In this document: piece by piece, positions 9,127-17,994 of the stretch
How positions within the stretch are numbered: position 1 is the stretch's first letter
Layout: every line of letters begins with the position of its first letter
From: JAIBJN01 sp035461525
GTDB taxonomy: Bacteria > Actinomycetota > Thermoleophilia > Gaiellales > Gaiellaceae
Reading direction: 5' to 3'
Assembly (NCBI GenBank): GCA_035461525.1
Contig: DATHVD010000006.1
Span: 1-64,000, forward strand
Length of the DNA: 64,000 nt
The notes under the pieces: generated by a model
Seen by the model: the letters and a program-made list of their open reading frames with translations, nothing else
Told to the model about the DNA's origin: nothing
Databases searched by the model: none
Made by a program: the position numbers and the translations under genes

Positions 9127-10788
9127 CTAGGGAGCGGTCGCCAGGTTGATGATCCGGCCGTCGGTCGTGGGCGTGATCGTCCCGGCCTCCTGGATGTAGT
9201 CGAGGAGGACGTTCGCCATCACGTTGCGCATGTCGCCGTGGTCGCCGGTCAGCATCGTGTAGCCGTCGCCGCCGGCGTTGACGAAGTCGTTCGTCGCAAA
9301 CGTGTAGTCGGTCCCGTCGCGCGGGATCGGCGTCCCGTCCGGGAACGACACCGACAGGACTCGCGAGCCCTCGGGGAGCCGTGAGTCGAACGTGAACTCG
9401 AAGCCGGAGATCTGCGGGAAGCGGCCGTCGGTCGCCGTCCCGTCCGGGTTCACGCGGCTGACGCCGTTCTCGAGCGCCTGCCAGAGGAGCTCGCCGGTGA
9501 CCGTCCGGGTGACGACGACGTTGCCGAACGGAAGCACCTCGAAGACGTCGCCGATCACGAGGTCGAACGGCGGCCCGGGCGCGTAGCCGGGCGAGTTGCG
9601 CCGGAGCGACGTGTCCTGCGGGAGGTACGTCGACGGGAGCGGCGCGCGGATGCCGCCGCCGTTCGTGAGCGCGAGCTGCGTCCCGTACGTCTCGCGCATC
9701 GAGTCGGAGACGAGGTTGCCGATCGGTACCTCCTGCCGGCGCTCGATGTTGCCGCCGCGGACGAACAGGCCGTTGGCGACGCCGATCGTCCCGTCGAAGG
9801 CCTCGGCAAGCGCCACGCGATAGGGAGCGAGCATCGCGACGATCGCCGGGTCGGGCGTGACCGCCGCCGAGAGCGGCGTCACGAACTCGATCGAGCGGTC
9901 GACGACGCGCCCGTTCTTCGGGTCGACGAGGAGCTTCGTCTTCGAGTAGGTCACGCCCTTGCTGCGGTTCTCCTGCACGAGCGCCTTCCCGATGACGCCG
10001 CTCCACTGCACATCGGTGTGGTCGCCGATGATGAGGTCGAAGCCGCCGACGTTCTCGGCGAAGTCGATGAGCGGGCCCATGGGCATCCCGTCCTCGTGGA
10101 ACCCCGTGACGCCCTTGTGCGTGATCGCGACCAGCACCTGGGCGCCGGCCCTCTTCATCTCGGCCCGGGCCATGTTAGCGGCGCGCACCGAGTCGATGAC
10201 CTCGATCGTCCCGAAGTTGCCGGGGAAGACGAGGGTCGGCGCCTCCTCGTTCGTGAGCCCTACGACGCCGACCTTGACCCCGCCGACGTCGAAGATCTCC
10301 CAGTCCTTGACGCCGGTCAGGTTGTCGTCGCGGTTCGCGAGGTTGGCGGACACGTACTGGAACTCGGCCAGGTCGATCATCTGCTGCAGGTGCGCGATGC
10401 CCCGGTCGAAGTTGTGGTTCCCGAACGTATCCACGTCGAAGCCCATCAGGTTCATGGCCAGGACCGCCGGCACCTCGTCGAAGAGGCTCGAGAGCGGCGG
10501 GGCAGCGCCGTAGGCGTCCCCGGCCGTGATCGTGAGGGTGTTCGGATTGGCGGCGCGGTCGGCCTGGAAGTAGGACGAGAGCACCGCGGCGCCGCCGACG
10601 TTGCCGACGCCGCTGACCGAGATCGGGTCGAGCTGGGCATGCCAGTCGGAGACGTTGAGGATCTGGATCTCGACCAGCTCGGGCTTCGGGGGCGGGCCCT
10701 TGCCCGCCGGCGGCGCCGACGCGGCGCTGGCCGCGAGCGCGAGGATCAGCCCCAGCACGAGGGCGATCACGAGGTTGAGGCTCTTCAT
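9127..10788 (-). CDS. Exported 5'-nucleotidase / 2',3'-cyclic phosphodiesterase family
   Basis: A 553-residue paralogue of the gene at the left edge, without the CHRD domain. The signal peptide is residues 1-26. The calcineurin-like metallophosphoesterase half carries SDWH, GDAYG, GNHNFD, ITHKGV and GDHTD. The C-terminal nucleotidase half carries LTNGGGIR and NDFVNAGGDGY. It should hydrolyse nucleoside monophosphates (possibly cyclic ones) outside the membrane. It begins 37 nt downstream of the extracellular nuclease gene on the same strand, with a GGGGAG site before its ATG. The pair is therefore probably one operon, with the nuclease supplying nucleotides to this enzyme. Confidence 0.93.
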   Translation of the reverse strand: MKSLNLVIALVLGLILALAASAASAPPAGKGPPPKPELVEIQILNVSDWHAQLDPISVSGVGNVGGAAVLSSYFQADRAANPNTLTITAGDAYGAAPPLSSLFDEVPAVLAMNLMGFDVDTFGNHNFDRGIAHLQQMIDLAEFQYVSANLANRDDNLTGVKDWEIFDVGGVKVGVVGLTNEEAPTLVFPGNFGTIEVIDSVRAANMARAEMKRAGAQVLVAITHKGVTGFHEDGMPMGPLIDFAENVGGFDLIIGDHTDVQWSGVIGKALVQENRSKGVTYSKTKLLVDPKNGRVVDRSIEFVTPLSAAVTPDPAIVAMLAPYRVALAEAFDGTIGVANGLFVRGGNIERRQEVPIGNLVSDSMRETYGTQLALTNGGGIRAPLPSTYLPQDTSLRRNSPGYAPGPPFDLVIGDVFEVLPFGNVVVTRTVTGELLWQALENGVSRVNPDGTATDGRFPQISGFEFTFDSRLPEGSRVLSVSFPDGTPIPRDGTDYTFATNDFVNAGGDGYTMLTGDHGDMRNVMANVLLDYIQEAGTITPTTDGRIINLATAP

Positions 10789-10825
10789 GTCTTCTCCCCT
10801 TGTCGTTGACGGGTCCCGGTGTCGC

Positions 10826-13588
10826 TCACGGCCTGCCGATCATGTTGAAGCGGGCGACCTGCGGCTCGTGGTCCGAGGTCTGGAGCGAGAACTCCGAGTT
10901 GACGTGGACGACGTCGTACTCGACGAGGCGGTCGAACAGCCGCTGCGTGACGAGCGTCTGGTCGAGCACCTGCGAGTTCCCCTCGAAGACGTACGAGTAA
11001 CGCTCGGCCTGCGGGAGCGTGTCCATGAGGCCGTGGAGCTCGTCGCCCTCGAGGATCTCGACGGTCTCCGAGAACTCGAAGTCGTTGATGTCGCCGAGGA
11101 CGACCACGTACGCGTTCGGGTCGGCCGCGAGCGCCTGCTGCACGAACTCGTTGACGACGGCCGCCTGCTGGTGGCGCGCCGCCTCCGTGTGCCGCACCGG
11201 CGGCTGGAAGCGGCCGTAGAGCGGGTCGTCGCCGCCCTTCGAGCTGAAGTGGTTGACGACGGCGACGAGCTTCTTGCCGCGGAACCTGAACTCGCCCGCC
11301 AGCGGCTTGCGGGTCGCCTCCCAGGCGGGGTCCTGCGGGTCGACGCGGCCGGGGCTGAGGCTGAGCTGGAGCCCGGACGGGTGGGCGACGGGCTGCGTCG
11401 CCGTCGTCGCGTCGCCGCCCGGCCGGTCGATGAACTCGAGGCCGCGCTCGGTGTGGAAGAGGAAGCCGACCCGGATGTTGCCGCCGGGCTGGCCGCCGTC
11501 CTCGTTGTTCACGGGGTCGATCTGGCGATACTCGTAGTGCGGGCCGCCGGCGGCCTGGATCGCGCCGATCAGCATCTCCCAGGTCACCGAGGCGTCCACG
11601 GTGCCGTCGTTCGTCGGCCCGTTGTTGTCCTGGACCTCCTCGATCCCGATCAGGTCGGGCGACCCGAGGTTCTCGACGACGAGCTCGGCGAGCGCCGCGA
11701 ACTGCGCGCCGCTGCCCGGGTGGAGGTTCTCGACGTTGAACGTCGCGATCGCGATCTCCTGGTCCCGCGGCGGCGTCGCTACCTCGCGCTGGAGGCCGTT
11801 GTCGACGCGCTCGAGCTGGTTCGTGACCTGGATCTTGAAGTTGCCGAAGCTGTAGTCGAGCGGCCCGACGAGGGAGCTCGTGTAGCCGTCGCCCACGTTC
11901 GCCCGCGGGAGGGGCCTCGTGATCTCGTCGTCGATCATCACGCGCTCGGGGTTGAAATCGCCCTGCCGGTAGTCTCCGACGAGGCTCGGGGTCAGGTCGC
12001 GGACGACGAGGCCGCCGCGGGGGGTGCGAACGGCGGCGTTCGCGCCGTCGTCCGGGAGGACGACCGTCTCGCCGAAGTTGTTCGTGGGGCCGACGACCAC
12101 CGGGTCGTTCACCTGCAGGAGCATCGCCTCGAGGCTCTCGTAGAAGTCGATGCCGTGGTCGGCGGCATCGTAGGGGCCTGCCGTCTCGACACTGCCCGTG
12201 GACGTTCCGGGATGGATCACCTCGGTGGGCGGCATGCGCCCGCCGACGCCGACGACGGTCGGGGCCGGGAGCGCGTTCCCGCTCGAAGCGACCGTGACCG
12301 TCGGCGAGACGATCTCGGTCGTCGTCAGGTTCGCCGTGGCGACGCCGCCGGGCCGGAACTCGCTCACGGTGCCGCCGACGGAGACGGAGTCCCCGACCGA
12401 GACCAGGGAGGCGGGCGAGAAGGACGTGAAGACGAAGATGGCGTCGGAGGTCGCCGGGTCCGCGTCCGGGTCGGGATCCTGCATGTAGAAGCCGTTCGAG
12501 CGGAGCGCGGTGACGATGCCGGTGACGCCGGAGACGGACTGCCCGTCGAGCGGCGAGATGTGGCCCGCGCCCTGGATCTCGTTGATCGAGACGGGCGAGC
12601 CGACGGTCGAGAAGCCGAAGACGTAGTCGGCCTCCATCGTCTGCGGGTCCCCGTCGTGGTCGGTGACGCTGCCGGCGTCGACCGTGACAGTGCAGGTCTC
12701 GGAGAAGGAGAAGGGCGTGGTCGGCGTCAGGGTGTAGGACTGCGGGCCGCCGGCCTCGGCGGCGGCGTGCGCGCCGCTCGCGGAGCACGAGATCGAGTAC
12801 CACCCTGGGGCGGTCGTGACCGGTTCGCTGAAGTCGATCGTGATCGTCGCGTCGAGGGCGACGTTCGTCGCGCCGTTCGCGGGCGTCGTCGAGGAGACGG
12901 TCGGGGCCGGGTCGGCCGGGCAGGCGTTGAGCGGCGAGGCGGTGTTGCGCGGGTTGGGGGCGGCGGCGGAGAAGTCGGCCGCGTTCTGGTCGGTGTCGGT
13001 GCAGCCTCCGGCCGCGCGGAAGGCGGCCGTCGTGTTCGTGAGCGTCGGCGCGGCGGCTGCGCCTTCGAAGAAGTTCGCGTTCCCGTAGCCGACGAGGTCG
13101 ACGATGCGCGCGAGCTGCGCCGCGTCGCAAGGGTTGGAGCCGCCGTTGCAGCCGAGCGTGGTCGTGCCGGTGACGAGCGCGACCTTCCCTGCGCCCGCCG
13201 CCATGGCGATCGGCGTCGGGTCGATGACGTCCGGGGTCGGGAGCGGCACGCCGCTGCCGGCGCCGACCGCCTGCTGGACGAGGAAGTACCGGCCCGGCTG
13301 GAGCGTCACGTTCGGAAGCTCGGTGAGCTGGCCCGAGTTGGCCCCGAAGTTCCCGGTGCCGGTGGCGCTGGCGTACTGGATCGAGAGCCCGTCGAGCGAG
13401 ACGGGCGCAGCACTCCGGTTGAAGAGCTCGACGTAGTCGTGCGTGAACGGAGCGCCGGTGTTCCCGCCGCCGCCGTACACCTGGCTGACGACGAGGTTCG
13501 GCGAGGTCGCCTGTGCAACCGGCGGGGCCGCGAGAACGACGAGCAGGACGGCGAGGCCGAGACCCGGCCGGAGTATGCGGCGAGACAT
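10826..13588 (-). CDS. Secreted ExeM/NucH-type nuclease with lamin-tail domain
   Basis: A 920-residue exported protein. After the signal peptide (to about residue 28) come a lamin-tail domain (VVSQVYGGGG, DYVELFNRS; about 29-160) and an Ig-like segment (about 222-330). An OB-like ExeM/NucH region follows (about 335-470). The last part is an endonuclease/exonuclease/phosphatase domain (about 565-915) with ATFNVENL, IGIEEVQDN, VVNHFSSKG, VVLGDINDF and TSDHEP. Shewanella ExeM, with this architecture, degrades extracellular DNA. ATG 13588 was chosen for the GGGGAGGG site 6 nt upstream and the signal peptide. It is followed by the 5'-nucleotidase, which fits phosphate or nucleoside scavenging from DNA. 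Confidence 0.9.
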   Translation of the reverse strand: MSRRILRPGLGLAVLLVVLAAPPVAQATSPNLVVSQVYGGGGNTGAPFTHDYVELFNRSAAPVSLDGLSIQYASATGTGNFGANSGQLTELPNVTLQPGRYFLVQQAVGAGSGVPLPTPDVIDPTPIAMAAGAGKVALVTGTTTLGCNGGSNPCDAAQLARIVDLVGYGNANFFEGAAAAPTLTNTTAAFRAAGGCTDTDQNAADFSAAAPNPRNTASPLNACPADPAPTVSSTTPANGATNVALDATITIDFSEPVTTAPGWYSISCSASGAHAAAEAGGPQSYTLTPTTPFSFSETCTVTVDAGSVTDHDGDPQTMEADYVFGFSTVGSPVSINEIQGAGHISPLDGQSVSGVTGIVTALRSNGFYMQDPDPDADPATSDAIFVFTSFSPASLVSVGDSVSVGGTVSEFRPGGVATANLTTTEIVSPTVTVASSGNALPAPTVVGVGGRMPPTEVIHPGTSTGSVETAGPYDAADHGIDFYESLEAMLLQVNDPVVVGPTNNFGETVVLPDDGANAAVRTPRGGLVVRDLTPSLVGDYRQGDFNPERVMIDDEITRPLPRANVGDGYTSSLVGPLDYSFGNFKIQVTNQLERVDNGLQREVATPPRDQEIAIATFNVENLHPGSGAQFAALAELVVENLGSPDLIGIEEVQDNNGPTNDGTVDASVTWEMLIGAIQAAGGPHYEYRQIDPVNNEDGGQPGGNIRVGFLFHTERGLEFIDRPGGDATTATQPVAHPSGLQLSLSPGRVDPQDPAWEATRKPLAGEFRFRGKKLVAVVNHFSSKGGDDPLYGRFQPPVRHTEAARHQQAAVVNEFVQQALAADPNAYVVVLGDINDFEFSETVEILEGDELHGLMDTLPQAERYSYVFEGNSQVLDQTLVTQRLFDRLVEYDVVHVNSEFSLQTSDHEPQVARFNMIGRP

Positions 13589-13704
13589 GTGTGACCCTCC
13601 CCTAGAAGACGACCGCAGCACTGACCCCCTATGGCAGCTCCGCGGATGGTATCGCACGTCGCTTTGCGCTTCCCAGGCCCGGACTCGACCTCGGGACCGG
13701 CCGG

Positions 13705-16272
13705 TTACGCCTTGGCCTCGTTCCAGTCGTCTCCGATGCCGATGTCGACCGCCAGGGGCGGATCGAGCGGGTAGGCGCCGCCCATCTCCTCCTCGACGAG
13801 CGCGCGCACAGCCGACGTCTCGACCTCGGGTACCTCGAGCAGGAGCTCGTCGTGCACCTGGAGCACGAGGTGGGCGGCGCGGCCCTCGGCGCGGAGACGC
13901 GCGTGAATGGCGACCATCGCCGCCTTGATCACGTCGGCCGCCGTCCCCTGCATGACGAAGTTGACGGCGAGGCGCTCACCGAGCGAGCGCGTCTGGCGGT
14001 TCCGCGCCTTCAGCTCCGGCACGGGCCGCCGGCGACCGAGCAGCGTCGTCGCGAACCCGTCCCGCTCCGCCTGCTCGATCGTCCGCTGGATGAAGTCCTG
14101 GACGAGCGGAAAGCGGGCGAGGTACGTGTCGATGTAGGCCTGCGCCTCCTCGCGCGCGATGCCGAGGTTCTCCGAGAGCCCGAATGCGGAGATGCCGTAG
14201 ATGATCCCGAAGTTGACCATCTTCGCCACGTTGCGCTCGTCCTTCGTCAGCTCCGAACGCTCCTTGCCGAGCACCTCCGCGGCCGTGGCGGAGTGGATGT
14301 CCTCGCCGCGGGCAAACGCCTCGCGGAGCTTCGGCTCGCCGGAGACGTGGGCGAGGATGCGAAGCTCGACCTGCGAGTAGTCGGCCGAGAGGAGCCGGAA
14401 GCCGGGCTCGGCGACGAAGGCGCTTCGGATCTCGCGCCCGAGCTCGGTGCGGATCGGGATCGCCTGCAGGTTTGGGTTGGACGTCGACAGCCGGCCGGTC
14501 GAGGCGACCGCCTGGTTGAAGTGGGTGTGCAGCCGCCCGTCCGCGGGCGAGATGAGGCTCGGCAGGGGGCCGAGGTAGGTGTTGAGGAGCTTCGAGTACT
14601 CGCGCCACTCCTCGATCACGGCGACGATCTCGTGGTCGCCGCGGATGGCGCGAAGGACCCGCGCGTCGGTCGAGTAGCCGGTCTTCCCCTTCCTCCCGGC
14701 GGTGAGCGCGAGCTTCTCGAAGAGGATCCTGGCCACCTGCTGGGTCGAGCCGAGCGCGAACTCCTCGCCTGCGAGCTCGTGTGCGCGCGCCTCGAGCTCC
14801 TCCAGGCGGTCGGCCAGGCGCGCCGTGATCTCGCCCATGCGGTAGGTATCGATGCGCACCCCGGCGTCCTCCATCGCCGCGAGCACGGCGGTGAGCGGCA
14901 GCTCGACGTCGCGGTAGAGGGGCTCAAGCCCGCGCTCCTTCACGCGCGCGCGCAACTGCGGGGCGAGACGGAGGGCCGCGGCGGCCTGGCAAACGAGCGC
15001 CGCCGTCTCGTCGTCGGTCGCCGGGTCGGGGACGAGCTCGACGCCGTACTCGGCCGCGAGGTCGTCGAGCGGGTACGTGGAGCGCCCGGGCTCGATCAGG
15101 TACGCCAGGAGCAGGGTGTCGTCGGCCACGTCGAGGCGCGCGGCCTTGGCGTCGTGCACGATGAGCTCGGCCTCGCGGAGGCGCGCGGCGAGGTCGGGGG
15201 CCCACGCGCCGACTACGACGTCGTCTCCTGCGCGCGCGAGCGCGAAGCGGCCGTCTGCGACCTGCAGCGCGGCCTCGCCGGCGACCTCGGGCAGCTCGCC
15301 CTCGCGCCAGGGGACGCCGACTCCCTCCACCTCGACCTCCGCCGCCGGCAGCGCCTCGTCGAGCTCGTCCGCGCGGGCGAGGAGGTTACGGAACTCGAAG
15401 CGGCGGAAGATCTCCTTGAGCTGCGAGCGGTCGGGCGGCGAGAGGACGAGCGCGGCGGGGTCGACGTCGAGCGGCAGGTCGCGCTGCATCGTCGCGAGCT
15501 CCTTCGAGGCGCGCGCCTGGTCGGCGTGCTCGCGCAGAGCCTTCCCGCGGGCGGGCGAGAGCTCGTCCACGTGCTCGAGAACTGCCTCGAGCGAGCCGTA
15601 CTGGGCGACGAGCTGACCCGCGGTCTTGTCGCCGATGCCCGGGACGCCGGGGATGTTGTCGGACGTGTCGCCCTTGAGGCCGATGAAGTCGGGCACCTGC
15701 TCCGGCGTCACCCCGTAGCGGGCGACGACCCGCTCCGGCGTGTACACGTGCACGTCCGCGACCCCGCGCGGTGTCATCATCAGGCACACGTTCTCGCTGC
15801 AGAGCTGGAACGCGTCGCGGTCGGTCGAGACGACGCAGGTCTTGACGCCCGCGGCGTCGGCGCGCGCGGCGAGCGTTGCGATGACGTCGTCGGCCTCCCA
15901 GCCCTCGAACTCGAGGTTCTCGTAGCCGAACGCCTCGACGATCGGCCGCAGGTGCGGGAACTGCTCCCGCAGGAGGTCCGGCATCGGCCGGCGCTCGACC
16001 TTGTACTCGGGGGAGAGCTCCTTCCGGTGCACGGGCCGCGTGTCCCACGCGACGGCGACGCCCTTCGGCCGGTAGTCGGCGAGGAGCTTGAAGAGCATGT
16101 TCGTGAAGCCGAGGAGCGCGTTCGTCGGGAATCCCTCCGTCGTGGCGAGCTCCTCCGGCAGCGCAAAGAAGGCGCGGTAGGCGAGGTTGTTCCCGTCGAC
16201 CAGGAAGAGGTCCGCCCCGCGCGCGGGCGCGTCGTCGAGCTGAAGCTCGGCCCCGGTCAGCGTCTTCGGCAT
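13705..16272 (-). CDS. polA: DNA polymerase I
   Basis: An 855-residue Pol I for Okazaki fragment maturation and repair synthesis. Residues 1-300 are the 5'-3' exonuclease/flap domain (DGNNLAYRAFF, GWEADDVIA, GLKGDTSDNIPGVPGIG). Residues 320-480 occupy the position of the 3'-5' exonuclease but lack the DxE motif and the other acidic ligands. Proofreading is therefore probably lost, as in Thermus and Bacillus Pol I. The polymerase domain is intact: motif A DYSQVELRILAH, O-helix RNVAKMVNFGIIYG, motif C QVHDELLLE. A TAGACT box 9 nt before the ATG suggests a leaderless or nearly leaderless transcript. Confidence 0.97.
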   Translation of the reverse strand: MPKTLTGAELQLDDAPARGADLFLVDGNNLAYRAFFALPEELATTEGFPTNALLGFTNMLFKLLADYRPKGVAVAWDTRPVHRKELSPEYKVERRPMPDLLREQFPHLRPIVEAFGYENLEFEGWEADDVIATLAARADAAGVKTCVVSTDRDAFQLCSENVCLMMTPRGVADVHVYTPERVVARYGVTPEQVPDFIGLKGDTSDNIPGVPGIGDKTAGQLVAQYGSLEAVLEHVDELSPARGKALREHADQARASKELATMQRDLPLDVDPAALVLSPPDRSQLKEIFRRFEFRNLLARADELDEALPAAEVEVEGVGVPWREGELPEVAGEAALQVADGRFALARAGDDVVVGAWAPDLAARLREAELIVHDAKAARLDVADDTLLLAYLIEPGRSTYPLDDLAAEYGVELVPDPATDDETAALVCQAAAALRLAPQLRARVKERGLEPLYRDVELPLTAVLAAMEDAGVRIDTYRMGEITARLADRLEELEARAHELAGEEFALGSTQQVARILFEKLALTAGRKGKTGYSTDARVLRAIRGDHEIVAVIEEWREYSKLLNTYLGPLPSLISPADGRLHTHFNQAVASTGRLSTSNPNLQAIPIRTELGREIRSAFVAEPGFRLLSADYSQVELRILAHVSGEPKLREAFARGEDIHSATAAEVLGKERSELTKDERNVAKMVNFGIIYGISAFGLSENLGIAREEAQAYIDTYLARFPLVQDFIQRTIEQAERDGFATTLLGRRRPVPELKARNRQTRSLGERLAVNFVMQGTAADVIKAAMVAIHARLRAEGRAAHLVLQVHDELLLEVPEVETSAVRALVEEEMGGAYPLDPPLAVDIGIGDDWNEAKA

Positions 16273-16281
16273 GTGGGGTCG

Positions 16282-16287
16282 AGTCTA
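16282..16287 (-). promoter_or_regulatory. -10 box of polA
   Basis: TAGACT on the minus strand ends 9 nt before the polA ATG. The leader would be 0-3 nt. No -35 consensus is visible. Confidence 0.5.
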
Positions 16288-16311
16288 TGCGCGGCCGGGA
16301 TCGTGGATCGC

Positions 16312-16395
16312 CACTCTTCCGGCACGAAAGGTCACAGACGCGTGCGGGTTTCCGCTGTACGCTCGAAAGCGGGTGGTGGGCCGGGGTGCCCCAGG
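16312..16395 (+). repeat. Intergenic promoter-like repeat, copy A
   Basis: An 84-nt element on the plus strand between the polA start and the livF stop. It contains CGGCACG (16320-16326), a 31-nt spacer, TACGCT (16358-16363) and CGAAAGCGGGTGGTGGGCC. Over its last 43 nt it differs from copy B (50029-50112) at one position. If TACGCT is a -10, transcription runs rightward, antisense to the 3' end of livF. Confidence 0.7.
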
Positions 16396-16399
16396 CGGG

Positions 16400-16425
16400 A
16401 GCCCCGGATTCGGCGGGCCGGGGCT
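16400..16425 (-). terminator. Hairpin at the end of the livKHMGF operon
   Basis: An 8-bp perfect stem (AGCCCCGG / CCGGGGCT) with a 10-nt loop begins at the livF stop codon. Confidence 0.5.
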
Positions 16426-17224
16426 ACTCCTCGCCGAGGTAGGCCTTGCGGACCTGTTCGTTCTCGCTCAGCGCCTTTGCGTCGTCGGTGAGCGCGATAT
16501 GGCCCGTCTCCATGACGTAGCCCCGATGGGCGACGTCGAGCGCCATGAGGGCGTTCTGCTCCACGAGCAGGATCGGCGTCCCCTGCTTGTTGATCTCGAC
16601 GACGATCTCGAAGATTCGCTCGACGAAGATCGGGGCGAGCCCCATCGACGGCTCGTCGAGCATGAGGAGCGTCGGGTGCGCCATGAGCGCGCGGCCCATG
16701 GCGACCATCTGCTGCTCGCCGCCCGAGAGGGTGCCCGCCTTCTGCGTCTTCCGCTCGGCGAGACGCGGGAACAGCGAGTACACGCGCTCGAGGTCATCCT
16801 GGAGCGTCGTCCGGTCCTTGCGCTGGAAGGCGCCCATCTCGAGGTTCTCGAGGACGCTCATACGCGGGAAGAGCTTGCGCCCCTCCGGCGACTGGGCCAC
16901 GCCCATGGCCACGATCTTGTGCGGCGCCTCGTTCGTGATGTCGCGGCCCTTGAACCGGATCGAGCCGCGGCGCGGGTGGTTGAGGCCGTTGATCGAGCGG
17001 AGCGTCGTCGACTTGCCCGCTCCGTTGGCGCCGATGAGGGTCACGATCTCGCCCTCGCGCACCTCGAGCGAGATGCCCTTGAGGGCGTGGATGGAGCCGT
17101 AGTACGTGTGCATGTCGGCGACCTCGAGGATCACCTTGTCGCTGGCCGGCCGCTGCGGCGCCTCCGTCTCCGCGGTCGTCGCGGCCCGAGCCTCTTCCTG
17201 CTCCTCGGGAGGCCGGTCGGTCAC
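16424..17224 (-). CDS. livF: Branched-chain amino-acid ABC transporter ATPase LivF (system 1)
   Basis: A 266-residue ATPase, the second nucleotide-binding subunit of a high-affinity Leu/Ile/Val-type importer. It shows Walker A GANGAGKST, the signature LSGGEQQM, Walker B LLMLDEPSMGLAP and the LivF-typical C-terminal VEQNALMALDVAHRGYVMETG. About 35 charged residues precede the domain. The GTG start overlaps the livG stop (GTGA). It is the last gene of operon 1. Confidence 0.95.
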   Translation of the reverse strand: MTDRPPEEQEEARAATTAETEAPQRPASDKVILEVADMHTYYGSIHALKGISLEVREGEIVTLIGANGAGKSTTLRSINGLNHPRRGSIRFKGRDITNEAPHKIVAMGVAQSPEGRKLFPRMSVLENLEMGAFQRKDRTTLQDDLERVYSLFPRLAERKTQKAGTLSGGEQQMVAMGRALMAHPTLLMLDEPSMGLAPIFVERIFEIVVEINKQGTPILLVEQNALMALDVAHRGYVMETGHIALTDDAKALSENEQVRKAYLGEE

Positions 17225-17994
17225 GCCGTCGCCGCCTTGCCGAGGTACGCCTCGATCACGCGGTCGTCCTTCTGCACCTCGGCCGGGAGGCCCTCGGCGA
17301 TCTTCTCGCCGTAGTCGAGGACGGTGACGCGATCCGAGACTCCCATCACGACCTTCATGTCGTGCTCGATCAGGAGGACGGTCATTTCCTGCTCCTCCCG
17401 GAGAAGGGAGACGAAGCTGGTGAACGCGGCCGTCTCCTGCGGGTTCATGCCGGCCGTCGGTTCGTCGAGGAGGAGCAGCTTCGGGTTCGTCGCGAGCGCC
17501 CGCGCCACCTCGAGCCGACGCTGGTCGCCGTAGGGGAGGTTCCGCGCGAGCTGGTCGTCGCGGTTCTTGAGCCCCGAGAAGCGCAGGAGCTCGCGGGCGG
17601 TCTCCTCCGCCCCCTGCTCCTCTCGGCGCACGCGCGGCGAGCCGATGATCGAGCCGATGATGCCCCCCTTGAGCCGGTGGTGCATGCCGACGAGCACGTT
17701 CTCGAGTGCCGTCATGTGCTGGAAGAGACGGATGTTCTGGAAGGTCCGCCCCACGCCGAGCTTCGTGATCACGTGCGGGGGCTTGCCGGTGACGTCCTCG
17801 CCGGCGAAGACGATCGCCCCAGACGTCGGCTTGTACACGCCCGTGAGCATGTTGAAGAACGTCGTCTTCCCGGCGCCGTTCGGCCCGATCAGGCCGACGA
17901 TGGCGCCCTGGGGGATGGAGAAGTCGATGTCGTTGACGGCCACGAGGCCCCCGAACTCCTTGCGCACGCGCTCCGCTCTCAGCAGGTCCGCCAT
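17221..17994 (-). CDS. livG: Branched-chain amino-acid ABC transporter ATPase LivG (system 1)
   Basis: A 257-residue ATPase with Walker A GPNGAGKTT, the LivG-type loop VGRTFQNIRLF, signature LPYGDQRRLEVARAL, Walker B LLLLDEPTAGMNP and the C-terminal IEHDMKVVMGVSDRVTVLDYG. The signature LPYG replaces the usual LSGG, a common LivG variant. ATG 17994 shares its A with the livM stop (TGATG). It pairs with LivF to energise the LivHM channel. Confidence 0.95.
   Translation of the reverse strand: MADLLRAERVRKEFGGLVAVNDIDFSIPQGAIVGLIGPNGAGKTTFFNMLTGVYKPTSGAIVFAGEDVTGKPPHVITKLGVGRTFQNIRLFQHMTALENVLVGMHHRLKGGIIGSIIGSPRVRREEQGAEETARELLRFSGLKNRDDQLARNLPYGDQRRLEVARALATNPKLLLLDEPTAGMNPQETAAFTSFVSLLREEQEMTVLLIEHDMKVVMGVSDRVTVLDYGEKIAEGLPAEVQKDDRVIEAYLGKAATA

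Noticed and set aside
10785..13130. Second long minus-strand frame (781 codons) within the nuclease gene
   Set aside because: It is an Arg-rich frame-shifted reading. The nuclease domains lie in the 10826-13588 frame.
16312..16395. An open frame shared by copies A-C reading SGWWAGV or SGWWSGV
   Set aside because: There is no start codon in that frame after the -10 box, the frame differs in length in each copy, and subtype D-F does not keep it.
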